Assembly (NCBI GenBank): GCA_039583875.1
Contig: CM077147.1
Location: 113,270,440 to 113,334,439, forward strand
DNA length: 64,000 bases
Source of the DNA: Platanthera guangdongensis
Lineage: Eukaryota > Streptophyta > Magnoliopsida > Asparagales > Orchidaceae
Direction of reading: 5' to 3'
Made by a program: the position numbers and the translations under genes
Shown here: piece by piece, positions 34,431 to 45,754 of the stretch
Numbering within the stretch: the stretch's first letter is position 1
How the letters are laid out: every line of letters starts with the position of its first letter
The notes under the pieces: generated by a model
The model's input: only the letters and a program-made list of their open reading frames with translations
The model's database searches: none
Told to the model about the DNA's origin: nothing

Positions 34431-36811
34431 ATGGCCGCTTATTCCAAGATAGGCGTCGAATCAGAACTCGTTATCGCAGGTATTGCAGAGCTCTCAGATG
34501 ACTTCCATAACCTTCTCATAATTCTCGACACCATCGGCCTCTCCTTCATCCTCCAGGAACCCTGCCGAATTTTATTCAAAGAAGTTGCTAAATTCTTCTA
34601 AAACCTGAAGGTCAAGCGTCATGGACTTGTCCTAAAATCAAAATTGAAAGGTGTGAAAATCAAGCTCACCAAGACCTCTGTCTCTCAGCTTCTCCGATTG
34701 CCGCTTGTAGATGAAGAAGATGAATTAGATGTGAAGACTCTGACAGAACAGCCATTTTCTGTGGCATTTCTTCTGAAGCTCAGTATATTAAAAGGTAAGA
34801 CATGAACGCTAAAGGAAAATTTCTAGTTGATATAATAGGCAAGATTATGCTGTGCAAGACCAACTCCATAAGGGACATTCCTCTATATTTCTTCGACATA
34901 ATGCAAGTCATTGTCTGCCGCAAGAAATATCAGTTTGGGATGCTGATTCAGGACAAAATCAAGGACAGTTTAAAATACCCCAACTACGCCAGAATTATCT
35001 CTCTGCTCCTCCATGAAACAAATCTTGAGGTCTTCAACTTCTCTAAAGGGACCCCTCTTCACCAAATGAAGAAAGTCTCCATCTCTTCCATTCAGTGATG
35101 GGATCTCAAGCTATAGAATTCTGCCCAAGCTGTAAATATTTCAGATGTTCCAGAGGTTCTAGCTATAGAGGACAGGACTCCATCTCCCTCTCCTCATCAT
35201 CTGGCGAGCTCCTCTGGTGCACTAAGTGAGGGGGAGCCTGCTCCTTCTAGCCAAGTCAGGCAGCCCTCTCCTCAGCCAGAAATTCCTTCCCTACCTCATA
35301 CTCCACAAAGTCCAGCCACTCCTTCAGATCAAATACCTCAAGACTCTCTTCTGTCCACAGCTGCTGCTATAGATGCTATGATTGCAGAGCTCTCTGAAGA
35401 AGTGATGTCCATTCCTCCTCTATCTCCTCCAGCTCCATCCTCTGAATGTCACAAAGACTCCACTCCAGCACAGTCTCCTGTACATTCTCCAGCCAGAACT
35501 ACAACCAAATCTCCAGATGCCCTCCAAGACCAGCAAGACACCATTCTTATTTCTAATGATCCTTCTCCTGAGCCAGCTGAGGCCCCTCTCAGTAATCTAG
35601 AATTCTCTCTTCCTCAGGATACAGAAGAAGGGGTTGCTCTCACTCCTACCACCAGAGCTCACAGCTTTGTGATAATTGAAGAAATAGCTCTTTGGGTAAC
35701 TCCTTCCCTCCCTACTGCTGCTCCCTCTACTGCTGCTATTACAGTCTCTTCCTCCTCAGATTTGATGCAACATATTACAATTCTTCTTCAAGAACAAAGA
35801 AATTATTTTAACTCTTCTCTAAGGATAGTAACTGACAAGGTAACTGCTCTTAAGACTGAGATGAGCAGAGGCTTTGCTGAAATTCAGCATAACACTGACA
35901 AGTTCAAGTATTTATTTCAACTTGGTGGCAAAGCCCTTGACCACACTATCACTAGTGTTGGCAATGTTGTGGAACAAGGTGTCACCCTTGCCAACAATCA
36001 GATAGAGCTAGACAAGAGAAATGAAGCTAACAAAATGAAAATCTGTGAAGAAGTTGGCATTTTCAAAGAAGACACCATAGAGAAACTATCTGTTGAAATC
36101 AGAAAGGGGGAGGGATTGTTCAAAGAACTCAAAGAACAGGTAGAAAAATATGCTGCTCACAAGTCAGATGTATGGGAAGCTCATGTGAAGACCATTCATG
36201 ATGTTGTGCTAGCCCAGATACAGAGTGTCAAATTTCACACCTATGACACTGCTGTCTGGATGCACAATCAGATTCTGCCAGACCTTGCAGTTGACCCCAA
36301 CATCATTCCCCATCATCTCAACCCTCTAGCTACAGATGCCACTGCCCCAGCTGTTCCTCTGCAACCTACTCTCTCTTCTAGGCTTGGAGACTTAGTTGCT
36401 CCTCCAGATACTTATGTTCCAGGCTGGGAAGAAGACCCTGCTGATATCTTCCTTCAAGCTCCTCCAGAGATCAGAACCTACAAGAAGAAAAGGTAGTATG
36501 GTGAAGGCCCCTCTGCTAGCAGGACTGCTCCTTCCAAAGCCTCTGAACATGCTGAAGCTTGGTCTCAAACTTCCAAGTCTCTAATTTTTGACACACTCAG
36601 ACTAGTTATGGATCTTAATGAGAACAGGAACATTCATTACAGTTCCCAGGAATGGGAGTCATATGAGAAATCAATGCTAAAAAGGAAGATCCGTGACAGA
36701 GAGTTTGGGAGAAATAATCCTGCTGCTCCTCCAAGGCCTCCTAAATATTTCCCTAAGCCTTTCAGCTACCTAAGAAGACAGCAAGAAAAGATGGAAAAGA
36801 AGCAAACCTAA
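34431..36811 (+). pseudogene. Element D ORF3 (envelope-position ORF), broken
   Basis: The start ATGGCCGCTTATTCC is matched in G (50817). The N-terminal region has ELSDDFHNLLIILDT and KIKDSLKYPNYARIISLLLHET, which aligns with KIKESLKKPNLGRI of A and B. A long Pro/Ser/Thr-rich linker (35150-35750) follows, then a helical region (SRGFAEIQHNTDKFKYLFQLGG) and a C-terminal module PPKYFPKPFSYLRRQ. Breaks are a TAA at about 34599, a frameshift between there and 34802, a TGA at 35096 and a TAG at 36494. It ends with TAA at 36809. No membrane segment or signal peptide is visible. Function unknown. Confidence 0.82.
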
Positions 36812-37006
36812 GCTTAAACCTAAAAGATGTTGAGAGATTTAAATGACAAGTTGTAGACTTGATGTTTTTGGAAATTTACATATATACAATTCTATATTTC
36901 TGTCTAATTATCTTTTTCATTGTCTATTGCTTACCTGCTCATGTTTTTCTACTTAGTTTCTTTTATGTCTATAATTCACCTTAGTTTAAAGGGTTCTGAC
37001 TTCAAC

Positions 37007-37020
37007 AAATAGGGGGAGAT
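37007..37020 (+). promoter_or_regulatory. Polypurine tract of D
   Basis: AAATAGGGGGAGAT directly precedes the 3' LTR. The region 36812-37006 after ORF3 is AT-rich with no gene. Confidence 0.92.
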
Positions 37021-38662
37021 TGTTGGGTATTACATCCACACTAACCCAGATTTGATGAAGTCACCCTGGAACTAAGATGAATTAAGTTGTATTTGATGCT
37101 TGGTTTGAGTTATATGTTTGTAGGAATTTCACTGGGAAGTGTAGACCAATGTCAGTCCACAGTGGGTCACCAAACACAGGAACTGTGCAATGTAATCCCT
37201 CATTGCATGTTCCAAGGTGTTGACTCATGTGTGGTCTCTCTATTGGGATACACTTCATATTCAAGCTATTGGACCTTGGGAAAAGAATTGGAAGTTGACA
37301 ACATTAGAAGAAAGAGTTTCCAACAACAAAATTCTTCTAAGTCATGGACTCGAGTAAATACACTCATATACTCGAGTAGATAGAAACATACTCGAGTAGT
37401 TCATTATACCTACTCGAGTAGATCGTGTCTCACTCGTGTACTTTATAATTTTCCTAACTCCAGAATTTTCTAAGTCTTTTACTCGAGTAGAACTTTCACG
37501 TACTCGAGTAGATCACTTCCTCTCGAGTAGTTTAGCTCAACTACTCGAGTAGCTGCTTGCTGACGTCTTCAAAAATTACTCCAAGTATTCAACTCGAGTA
37601 GTCCTTCGTGTACTTGAGTAGTTTATGTAATATACTCGAGTAGTCTTTCTTGTACTCGAGTAGATCCTTCATGTACTCGAGTAGTTCTATCTGCTTACTC
37701 GAGTAGTTGATTTCCACCTACTCGAATAGTCTATCTTTATATACCTGAGTATGTTCACCTTCATGTCCTCGAGTAGTTATTCAACTACTCGAGTAGCTCT
37801 TCTTTTACTCGTGTATATGGCTGAACTTTTCTGAAATTTTATGTAAGTCGTTTTCGGACGGGATTTTCAAATCACGCGACATGATTGGTGCACGTGTACA
37901 TCATTATGACCGATTATGACCGTTATTCTCTCCTATATAAAGTCTTATCAGAAAATGACAAACCCTAGGTATTCTCTAAGCTTTCATTGTCAATCTACTT
38001 TAAGAAAGTTTTTCAGCTGACTCCTCTCTGTTTTCACGAAATGGAAGCCGCCGCCGGCGCCATCTTCTCCGGCCACCGCTTCTAATTTCAGAGGATTCAT
38101 TCTGAAGAAAGTTACAGATCGAGATCGACATCACTACTCGTCTTCTCTCTCTGATTTTGTAAAAGCAAAGAAGATCCAGATCTGGGCCGAGATTTTCTTC
38201 ACCGATTTCTAAAAGTGCTGCAAAGTTCATAAGAAGAAGATTCTTGTTGTTTCATCAGATCTGATTGGATTTACTATTTGTATAACTTTTCTAAAACTTT
38301 ATTAATCTTGTAGGAGAAAGTTTCTCCGAGTGTAGGAGTTTTCACTCCGAGTTTGTAGGAAGTGTTATCTTCCAAGGTGTAGATCCCGTTGTTTGGATCG
38401 AGTTTGTAGGAACTTTGTTCCGAGGGTAGGATCGGTTTTTCGATCCGAGATAGTAGAGTAGCCGAGTCTAGTTGATTGCTAGATCGGTGAGGGAAAGTGG
38501 ATGTACCCAAGGTCGGGGAACCACTATAAATCTTGTGTCGTCTGTGATATTGGTAGATAGTTTTGTGCTGTGCTCTAAATATTTTTTTTATTACCCAAAA
38601 GACGCACAACTCACCTATTCACCCCCCTCTAGGTGATTTAGGTTGACAACCGTTTTCTTTCA
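37021..38662 (+). repeat. 3' LTR of element D
   Basis: It begins TGTTGGGTATTAC and ends TTTCTTTCA, followed by the target duplication GATTT. It is slightly shorter than the 5' LTR, mainly because some palindrome units are missing from the array. Confidence 0.95.
37347..37832. repeat. Palindrome array (TACTCGAGTA) in the D 3' LTR
   Basis: The array matches the 5' LTR array with fewer units and independent decay (for example ACTTGAGTAG near 37613). Confidence 0.93.
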
Positions 38663-38667
38663 GATTT

Positions 38668-38954
38668 GATGTATCGGGCTTGAGCCCTTATTTTTAGTAC
38701 ATTATATTTTGTGGACTCTCTCTTCGTGGAGATATATTAACTCTGATGTGATATTATCGTGGACATTTGATTAAAGTTTTTACCTCACTTGTGTTTACTC
38801 TAATTTTGTTGCTTTTCTGTGATCGAATCGGCCGGCAGAATCGGCGATTTGTGGTGATGACCCTTCATGGCGTGAAGGTGTCACCGCAAAGTGGCGGTTC
38901 TGGGCCTAAGACCCCGATGTTTCTAAAAGGAAAAGGGGGGGGGGGGGTCTTAGA
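38668..38954 (+). repeat. Shared gypsy LTR, third segment (3' end)
   Basis: Sequence after the D target duplication continues the LTR and ends just before the primer-binding site of F. The last part holds a run of 13 G (38935-38947). The exact LTR end is unclear because no clean CA is present next to the primer-binding site. Confidence 0.75.
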
Positions 38955-38956
38955 AG

Positions 38957-38969
38957 TGGTATCAGAGCC
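38957..38969 (+). promoter_or_regulatory. Primer-binding site of F
   Basis: TGGTATCAGAGCC fits plant initiator Met-tRNA. The leader 38970-39132 holds no gene; it ends in a pyrimidine-rich stretch and TTTTGCAG just at the gag opening. Confidence 0.9.
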
Positions 38970-39132
38970 AAACCTCGATCGAAAAGTAACAGTCCACAAC
39001 CCCTAGGTCACCCCCGCACGAGTTTAGTTTGGGGACAAACTAAGCAGCGGAAGCAGTGGTCTGCCCATATGAGGGATCACATGGAAATTGTCAACTTTTA
39101 TTAGGTATTGAGTCGATTACCTATTAATGTAG

Positions 39133-40270
39133 TTTGTTTTGCAGCCCCCAGCTCAGCCCACTCCACAAGGCGGAGCTCTGCAGACTCCGGACGTTGTACC
39201 ACCTCCCCCGGTCCCCACTCCATTCCTACAGTTGGAGATGGGACAGACTTTGATAGCCATCTTGGAAGCTTTTAGGGCCCAACAGGTTCCAGCTCCGCAG
39301 CCAAACACGGGGGCCAACTGGCTGAGCATTTTCCGAGAACTTGCTCCCCCATCCTACTTGGGGACTGAGTCGGCCGTTCGGACAGAAGAGTGGCTGGATA
39401 TTATGTACGAGATGCTGACCGAGATACGGTGCCCTTGGGAGGAGAGGGTGTCCTTGGTGATCTCCTGCCTGGAGTCGCATGCAAAGAGATGGTGGAAGAA
39501 CTCGCTGGACACGACATTTGCGGACAGGGAAGTAGCAGAGATTTCTTGGGACGATTTCAGGGGCACGCTATTGGAACACTTTGTTCCACAGTCGACCACG
39601 GATGAGCTGGAGGATAGATTTTTGCAGTTGAGACAAGGGAACAAGACAGTGGTGGAGTACCACCAAGAGTTCAACCATCTAGCCCGGTTTGCAGACTATT
39701 ATCAGTTAGACGAGGCAGGATATACCAAAAGGTTCCACAAGGGCCTGCGAGAGGAGCTGAGGGAGACTCTACTGTTTGTATCCGACGGACCTATTTCCCG
39801 GATACTAGAGATGACAAAAAGGATAGAGGCTGATTGGCAAGCTACTCGGGGCCAGAAACGGCCGACGGAGGATCAGGGTCGAGGAGCAAGGAACGATCAG
39901 AGACGATCCCGTATCACAGAAGGGAGGAGGGTCGAGGACCAGCCTCGTCAGGAGGCAAGACAGGAGACAAGGGAGCCAGTGGTGGTGGCTCCACCACCTC
40001 TTCAGACACGGGAGGGACAGAGAACCGGGGGAATGGCTTTTCCCCCGCTAGAATGCTTCAATTGCCATCAGGTGGGGCACATCAGGAGGAACTGCCCCAT
40101 GAGGGGGGCAACCCCACCAGCACCACCGGCTGTCCAGCCAGCGTAATATTTTGGAGGCCGAGGTCGTGGCTGAGGACGTGGATACCAGGGAGGGGATCAT
40201 AGACAAGAAAGGGAGCAGGTGTATGCTTTGGACCTGGGGCAGCCTCGGAACCCAGAACAGATCATAGCAG
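39133..40270 (+). pseudogene. Element F gag
   Basis: The frame opens at 39133 without an ATG near its start; the first in-frame ATG is at 39238. The protein has a Pro-rich N-terminus and a Retrotrans_gag-type capsid region (TEEWLDIMYEMLTEI, AKRWWKNSL, FLQLRQGNKTVVEYHQEFN, LARFADYY). A basic linker and a zinc knuckle CFNCHQVGHIRRNC (about 306 residues in) follow. In-frame stops TAA (40144) and TGA (about 40171) lie in a Gly/Arg-rich tail, after which the frame runs through PRNPEQIIA to 40270. There a GT-AG segment separates it from the protease. Gag would form the particle and bind the RNA. Confidence 0.87.
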
Positions 40271-40398
40271 GTACGCCAAGATGTTTAATTGTTTAAATAG
40301 AATCCCCTTCTCAGTTGTCAAATTTGTAGAACTGCACTAGGTAGAATAAATAGGAAAAAAAACTCGTTATAGAATCCTAAGATATTTAATCGCCCTAG
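40271..40398 (+). other. Putative 128-bp intron at the gag-protease junction of F
   Basis: The segment begins GTACGCC after CAG and ends CCCTAG; a second AG six bases on (40404) also keeps the frame. It is AT-rich and full of stops. The gag frame and the protease frame differ, and removal of 128 or 134 bases joins them in phase 1, as in C. Splicing is inferred. Confidence 0.55.
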
Positions 40399-41414
40399 AT
40401 ATAGTATTCATCAGCGGCAAGCCCGCCTATACACTGTTCGACACGGGTTCTTCGCACTCGTTCATGTTGGAGGACTTTGTGAAAGGTCTAGAAGGAGTGG
40501 AGCGGTTCACAGGCCTGATGAGGAGGGTGCGTCTACCCGACGGATCGGTGCTAATCACCTTTGCCCAATACAACATGGAGGTAGAGATTGGCGGAAAGTC
40601 ATTCGAAGGATCGGCAACGATCCTAAGGATGCCAGTCTTCGAGCTAATCCTGGGCATTACATGGTTGCACTGGAACCATGCCCAGATTGATTGCCAAGCA
40701 AAGAGGATCACCGTGAGGCACGAGGACTCTGTCATTATCATCGAAGGTATAAGACATGCCTCTCATATACTCTTATCCTCAGTACAGGCCGTTAAGGCCC
40801 ATCTGCAGGGAGAGGAGGTTTATCAGATTCTATTTGAGATGGCAGAGGCCAAGGGGTTAGTAGCAGACATCCCGATGGTGCGCGATTTTGCTGACGTCTT
40901 TCCAGAGAAACTGTCAGGACTACCTCCGCACCGAGAGCAGGACTTCCAGATACAGCTTGTGCCGGGGGCCAAGCCGGCATCTAGAGCCCCTTACCGGATG
41001 GCCCCAAAAGTGTTGGCAGAGTTTCGAAGTCAGTTGCAGGAACTAGTAGAGGCAGGGTTTGTCCGTCCAAGCTCTTCGTCGTGGGGAGCCCCGGTGCTAT
41101 TTGTCAAGAAGAAGGATGGAAGTCTCCGCTTGTGTATTGATTATCGAGCACTGAACAGACTGACGGTCCGGAATACATACCCGCTGCCACAGATTGACGA
41201 GTTGTTCGATCAATTGGAAGGAGCGCATTTCTTCTCAAAACTTGACTTGAGGTCAGGTTATTACCAGCTACGTATTCGAGAGGAGGACAGTCCAAAGACC
41301 GCCTTCAGTAGTAGGTACAGACTGTTTGAGTTTACAGTGATGCCATTCGGGCTCACAAATGCTCCGTCAGCATTTACAAGCCTCATGAACAGGGTATTCG
41401 AGGAGTATTTGTAG
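40399..41414 (+). pseudogene. Element F protease and N-terminal reverse transcriptase
   Basis: The retropepsin-like domain keeps the catalytic triad in [12 protein letters not shown] (Asp at 40440) and has [14 protein letters not shown]. The linker reads [16 protein letters not shown]. The reverse transcriptase has [63 protein letters not shown] and [21 protein letters not shown]. It breaks off at FEEYL, where the reversed fragment begins, so the catalytic FxDD motif, thumb and RNase H are gone. The part that remains has no stop. Confidence 0.9.
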
Positions 41415-42536
41415 CTTCTTTGGATTCAAATTCATCTTCTTCTTGTCTATTAATTCTCATTCGGAGAGTGCCACAAACACAAGTAACCCAACCAATCCCA
41501 ACACGCCTTAGATCTACCGCTCCTACACAAGCATCTAGCGACTCGTTACGGTTCGGGTCAAACGCAGCACATAAAACAACAAGGAAGAGTGATCGACTTG
41601 AAACAACGATCAAGAAAAAGAGTCGGATGATTCCCCAAATTAACGCAAAGGTTGCCAATCCTTTTTGAGAGCAAAATCAAGGCTATATGCCAAGATTCAC
41701 TCAAGCAAATTGTATCTACCAGATCCAGATTTAAAGAAGTTCGAAGACGATGAAATCGAATTAGAAATGGCGAGCGGTTGAATTTAAAAATCACGGAAAC
41801 AACGGTTGTTCAACCTCCACAATACTAGCAAGAAAACACAAAGATGAGAGCGGAGAAACTACCCAACCCAGTTTTCATGAACACACTTGATAAGGTGGGA
41901 GAATCACTCTCTCCACGGATCCACCGGAGTCACACCGAATGAGGCTGCAACCTTCTTCCTTGGAGTCGCACCGAAGGAAGCTACGCCGGCGTCGCACCGA
42001 AGAGGGGAGGAAGGAAGCAAGGGGGCGGCATCACACCACAAGGCTGGCGGCTTGGAGTGTCTCCTTGGCCGAATTTCTCCTAGGGAGTTTCTTTGGATTC
42101 AAATTTTTCTTCTTCTTGTCTATTAATTCTCATAAAGAAGTCTCCTTATATAGGAGTTACAAACACATAGGAGTTACAAACACATAGGAGTTACAAACAC
42201 ACATTTAACCATACAAAATGGAGATGAAATCTCATCCATCCGGAAGGCTAAATACACACCAAAATGTTTAAATGCAGGAAATAACAAAATAAAAGGTCCT
42301 CTCATGAATATAAAAGTATTACCCAAGAATGGAATAATTTTATATTCGCAAATATAAAAGGTAAATAAAATAACGTGAGCGCATAAATTAAAATAAGCCA
42401 TCAAGTGGCTTAGCACGCCGCGGGCGGAGGTTATAAGGCTGTCTTCCGTTAGCATCATCATGACTCCGAAAGTCTTTATGTTATAACGCCTCGGCAACCG
42501 GATCACCATCAAGTAGTGGTGGCGAGGCCGCGACAT
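41415..42536 (-). mobile_element. Reversed fragment of another LTR element inside F
   Basis: On the minus strand this reads as the end of a pol frame (RQPYNLRPRRAKPLDGLF, stop at 42388). After it come an AT-rich U3-like part, a TATA-like CCTATATAAGG (near 42143) and a leader. A 45-bp direct repeat starting TTCTTTGG lies at 41416-41460 and 42089-42133. The pol end and the leader motif GACTCCGGTGGATCC resemble the element at the right edge of the window. It replaces the F region between reverse transcriptase and integrase. Exact ends are uncertain. Confidence 0.55.
42150..42200. repeat. Three copies of a 17-bp tandem repeat
   Basis: ATAGGAGTTACAAACAC occurs at 42150, 42167 and 42184 without mismatches, next to the TATA-like site of the reversed fragment. 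Confidence 0.95.
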
Positions 42537-43454
42537 CAGATCGTGTCAGATCGGGATGGTCGGTTCACGTCCCGGGAGTGGAGATCCGTGCAGGCTTCCT
42601 TAGGCACGCGACAGACTTTCAGCACAACATTTCATCCCCAGACGGATGGGCAGACAGAGCACACCAACCGGACATTGGAGGACCTCCTAAGCCTATGCAT
42701 TTTGGATCAAAACGAACCTTGGGAGAATCTTTTACCACTAGTCGAGTTCTCCTATAACAACAGCTACTAGTCCAGCATAGGGATGGCTCCTTATGAAGCC
42801 TTGTACAGAAGCAGATGTAGGACTCCACTTTCATGGATTCAGGATGAGGATCCGAAGACATTGGGATCGGATTTTGTCGAAGACACTGAAGCTCAGGTGA
42901 GACTGATACGGGACAGAATTCTGGAAGCGCAGAGCCGACAGGCTAAGTACTACGACGCCCGACACCGTCAGGTAGAGTTTCAGGTGGGAGACCGGGTTTT
43001 CTTGAAGATCCGGCCCATGCATGGAGTTTCACGAGTGCGTGGTCGGAAGAGGAAGCTCAGCCCTAGGTATATGGGCCCTTACAGGATCCCGGAGCGGATC
43101 GGGCCCCTAGCTTACAGGCTGGAGTTGCAACCAAAACTGACAGGTTTACACGACATGTTCCATATTTCTTCACTTAGGAGGGCTCTACTACGCCCGGAGC
43201 AGCAGATTTTGACCACAGATGGACCGGTAGCTTCAAACCAGTCAATTCACTTGGAGTCGATTCGGATCGATGACAGAGGAGTAAGGACCTTGCATCGCAA
43301 GAAGGTTCCATTAGTCAAGGTTCTATGGCGAAACAACGGCGAGGAGGAGCATACCTGGGAACCGCAGGACCTGATGCGACAAAAGTATCCAGAGTTGTTC
43401 AGTCAGCTATACCTCATAACCTCTCAATATGTTCAATTTACATTCCTGTTTTAA
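42537..43454 (+). pseudogene. Element F integrase C-terminal part and chromodomain-like tail
   Basis: It begins inside the integrase core with QIVSDRDGRFTSREW (second catalytic Asp) and HPQTDGQTEHTNRTLED (Glu). The first Asp and the zinc domain are missing. An in-frame TAG lies at about 42768. Further motifs are YYDARHRQVEFQVGD, SPRYMGPYRIPERIGP and LHDMFHISSLRR. The end has VPLVKVLWRNNGEEEHTWEPQ and MRQKYPELF, a chromodomain-like arrangement of the Tekay/Del type. Sequence 43455-43699 after it is untranslated and includes GACGAAATTTTTG before the LTR; a normal polypurine tract is not evident. Confidence 0.87.
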
Positions 43455-43699
43455 ACTAGTAGGGCTACTCTAGGAAGAGTAGAGGCTAATCTTTTGTTTA
43501 TTAGGATCTTGGCTTTGCCAATTGGGCGAATTGGTCATAGATTTATGTTTCCCTTTAAACCCCACTTAGCAAACATGGTGTCGATATGTAATCTTTCACT
43601 TCTTATGGGACGTTACAGGATTCCTTTTTCTTCGATAGAAATTACCGTAGGCTTAACCTTGATTTCGGGGACGAAATTTTTGTTTTGTTTATTGGGATT

Positions 43700-43812
43700 T
43701 GTAACATACCATTTCCAAGTAGACCCCTAAGAGTGGTTCTGGCCATGACTAGGTCATGACAGAACCCAAGGAAGCTGAAAAGGGCCAAGTGATAGAAGGC
43801 CAAGGTGAGAAT
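43700..43812 (+). repeat. 3' LTR of F, left part
   Basis: TGTAACATACCATTTC starts the LTR. The 113 bp match the start of the shared LTR (9279-9349 joined to 22037 onward). G interrupts it after GAGAAT. Confidence 0.88.
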
Positions 43813-44139
43813 TGTTGGGAACCATGTCCACAGTAACCAAGATTTGATGAAGTCATCGTGGAACTAAGATGAATTAAGTTGTATTTGATGCTTTGTTTGA
43901 GTTATGTGTTTGTAGCACTCCAATGGGAAGTATAGACCAATGTCGGTCTATAATGGGTCACCAAACACAGGACCATACAGTGTAATCCCTCATTGTGTGT
44001 TCCAAAGTGTTGACTCATGTGTAGTCTCTCTATTGGGATACAGCTCATATTCAAGCTATAGGACTGTGTAAACACTTGGTGCTGATTCCCTTCTAGTAGA
44101 AGAAGAAAAATTACTGACAGAGAATTTCTCTAAGTATTT

Positions 44140-44862
44140 CTCTCGAGTAGGTCCTTAAGTACTCGAGTAGATTGCTTAAGAAATACTCGAGTAAAAAGTT
44201 CTGCATACTCGAGTAAGAAAATTCTTCCTCTCGTGAAGTTAAGTAAAACACTCGAGTAGTTCATTGACATACTCGAGTAGCTTACTTAACTACTCGAGTA
44301 GATCATTCTTCCTACTCGAGTTGCCCGAAATTCAGGTTCCAAATTTCTCTAAGTAAATCACTCGAGTAGTCCAAGTCACATACTCAAGTAGCTTATTTTC
44401 TCTCGAGTAGTTCATACTCGAGTAGTTCCAGATTTCTATTTCTCGAAATTTTTTCTAAGTCATTTACTCGAGTAGGTACTTTACATACTCGAGTAAGTCC
44501 TTCATATACTCGAGAAGATTTTTCTTATCTCGAGTAGTTAAACCTAACTACTCGAGTAGCTGTTTTTCCTGTGTGCAGAATATTTCTAAGTGTTTGTCTT
44601 GAGTAGTTTTTCTAACCACTCGAGTAGTTCAATTCTGCCTACTCGAGTAGTATAACTTGTACTCGAGTAGCTCAACTCCTTTCCGAGAAACTTTTCTGTG
44701 TACTCGAGTAGATCTTCTAAAGTACTCGAGTAGTTTACTATACATACTCAAGTAGTTTTCTTCTACATACTCGAGTAGTCATGATTTATATACCCGAGTA
44801 ATTTCTCTCTGCTTACTCGAGTAGTCTTTGACCTACTCGAGTAGTTTTATACATACTCGTGT
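44140..44862. repeat. Palindrome array (TACTCGAGTA) in the G 5' LTR
   Basis: CTCGAG cores start at 44142, 44162, 44186, 44208, 44251, 44272, 44293 and 44315, with CTCGTG at 44229, giving steps of 20-24 bp. Further copies run to about 44850. Confidence 0.94.
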
Positions 44863-44931
44863 ATATGACTTCATTTTCCCTGAAATTTCTTCTAAGTCCA
44901 GATTTGACAAAGTTTCAAATACCGTGATATG

Positions 44932-44992
44932 ATTGGTCCACGTGTACGTCATTAAAGACGATTATGACCGTTATTAGTACTCCTATAAAAGG
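44932..44992 (+). promoter_or_regulatory. LTR promoter block of G (CCAAT, G-box, TATA)
   Basis: ATTGG (44932), CACGTG (44939-44944), ATTATGACC and CTATAAAAGG (44983-44992) occur in the order seen in D. In the G 3' LTR the G-box has changed to CACGTA. Confidence 0.6.
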
Positions 44993-45754
44993 TCTTGTCC
45001 AATCGACAAACCCTAATAAGAAAACAGATCTTTCAAGAAGAAAATTCCTTTGAGTTTTGCAGCCATCTCTTTCCAAAATAATCTCTATTTTCTCTCTCTC
45101 TCTCTCTTCACGGAACGAAAGCCGCCGCCGCCGCTGTTCTTCACAGGCAAGGGTTTAGATCTTCAGAGGAAATAGACAGAAAAAGCTCTCCAGATCGGGA
45201 TCGTTTTTCTCGTACTCATCATCTGTCCGATCGTGGAAGCAAGAAGTTCAGATCTACTGATTGCCGAGAATCTTTCTTCAACTTTTCTGATAAAGCCGAA
45301 CGCCAAGAAGAAGATTCCAGTTTCAGTTTTATTTTTTTCAGATCTGAACCAGACGATTTCATTGTTTGTATTTGTTCAATACTTGTACTTTATTTATGTA
45401 GGAGAAATTTTCTCCGAGTGTAGGAGTTTTCCACTCCGAGTTTGTAGGAAGGTTTTTCTTCCGAGTTGTAGATCCAGTTGGATTGGATTGAGATTGTAGG
45501 AACTTTGTTCCGAGGGTAGGATTGATTTTCAATCCGAGATAGTGGAGTAGCCGAGTCTAGTTTATTGCAAGATTGGTGAGGGAAAGTGGATGTACCCAAG
45601 ATCGAGGAACCACTATAAATCTTGTCTTGTCTGCAATATTTTGGTAGATAGATCTGTGCTGTATTCTAAGATTTTTTTTATTCCGCAAAAGACGCACAAC
45701 TCACCTATTCACCCCCCTCTAGGTGATTTAGGTTAACAACTATTATATTTCAAT

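Larger units (their letters stand above)
26615..38662 (+). mobile_element. Element D: complete Sirevirus-like Ty1/copia retrotransposon
   Basis: LTRs are at 26615-28299 and 37021-38662. A perfect 5-bp target duplication GATTT flanks it (26610-26614 and 38663-38667). The internal order is primer-binding site, gag, pol, palindrome array, ORF3, polypurine tract. It is about 12.0 kb and sits inside the shared gypsy LTR. Its palindrome is TACTCGAGTA rather than GTGTCGACAC. Its proteins are close to those of G and more distant from those of B. Confidence 0.96.
38955..43812 (+). mobile_element. Element F: Ty3/gypsy chromovirus-like element with an internal replacement
   Basis: Primer-binding site, gag, protease, reverse transcriptase, a foreign reversed segment, integrase and a chromodomain-like end are followed by a 3' LTR starting TGTAACATACC at 43700. 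That LTR is interrupted by G after 113 bp. Its gag is unlike that of C, although the LTR starts are nearly the same. The 5' LTR of F is the LTR it shares with C. Confidence 0.88.
43813..45752 (+). repeat. 5' LTR of element G
   Basis: It begins TGTTGGGAACCATG and ends ATATTTCA, two bases before the primer-binding site. It has a palindrome array, promoter block, a CT microsatellite (about 45091-45111) and a U5 with TGTAGGA repeats (45410-45530). Confidence 0.94.

Noticed and set aside
38955..38970. tRNA genes at the TGGTATCAGAG sites
   Set aside because: Each is only a 12-13 base match beside an LTR, that is, a primer-binding site. No cloverleaf is present.
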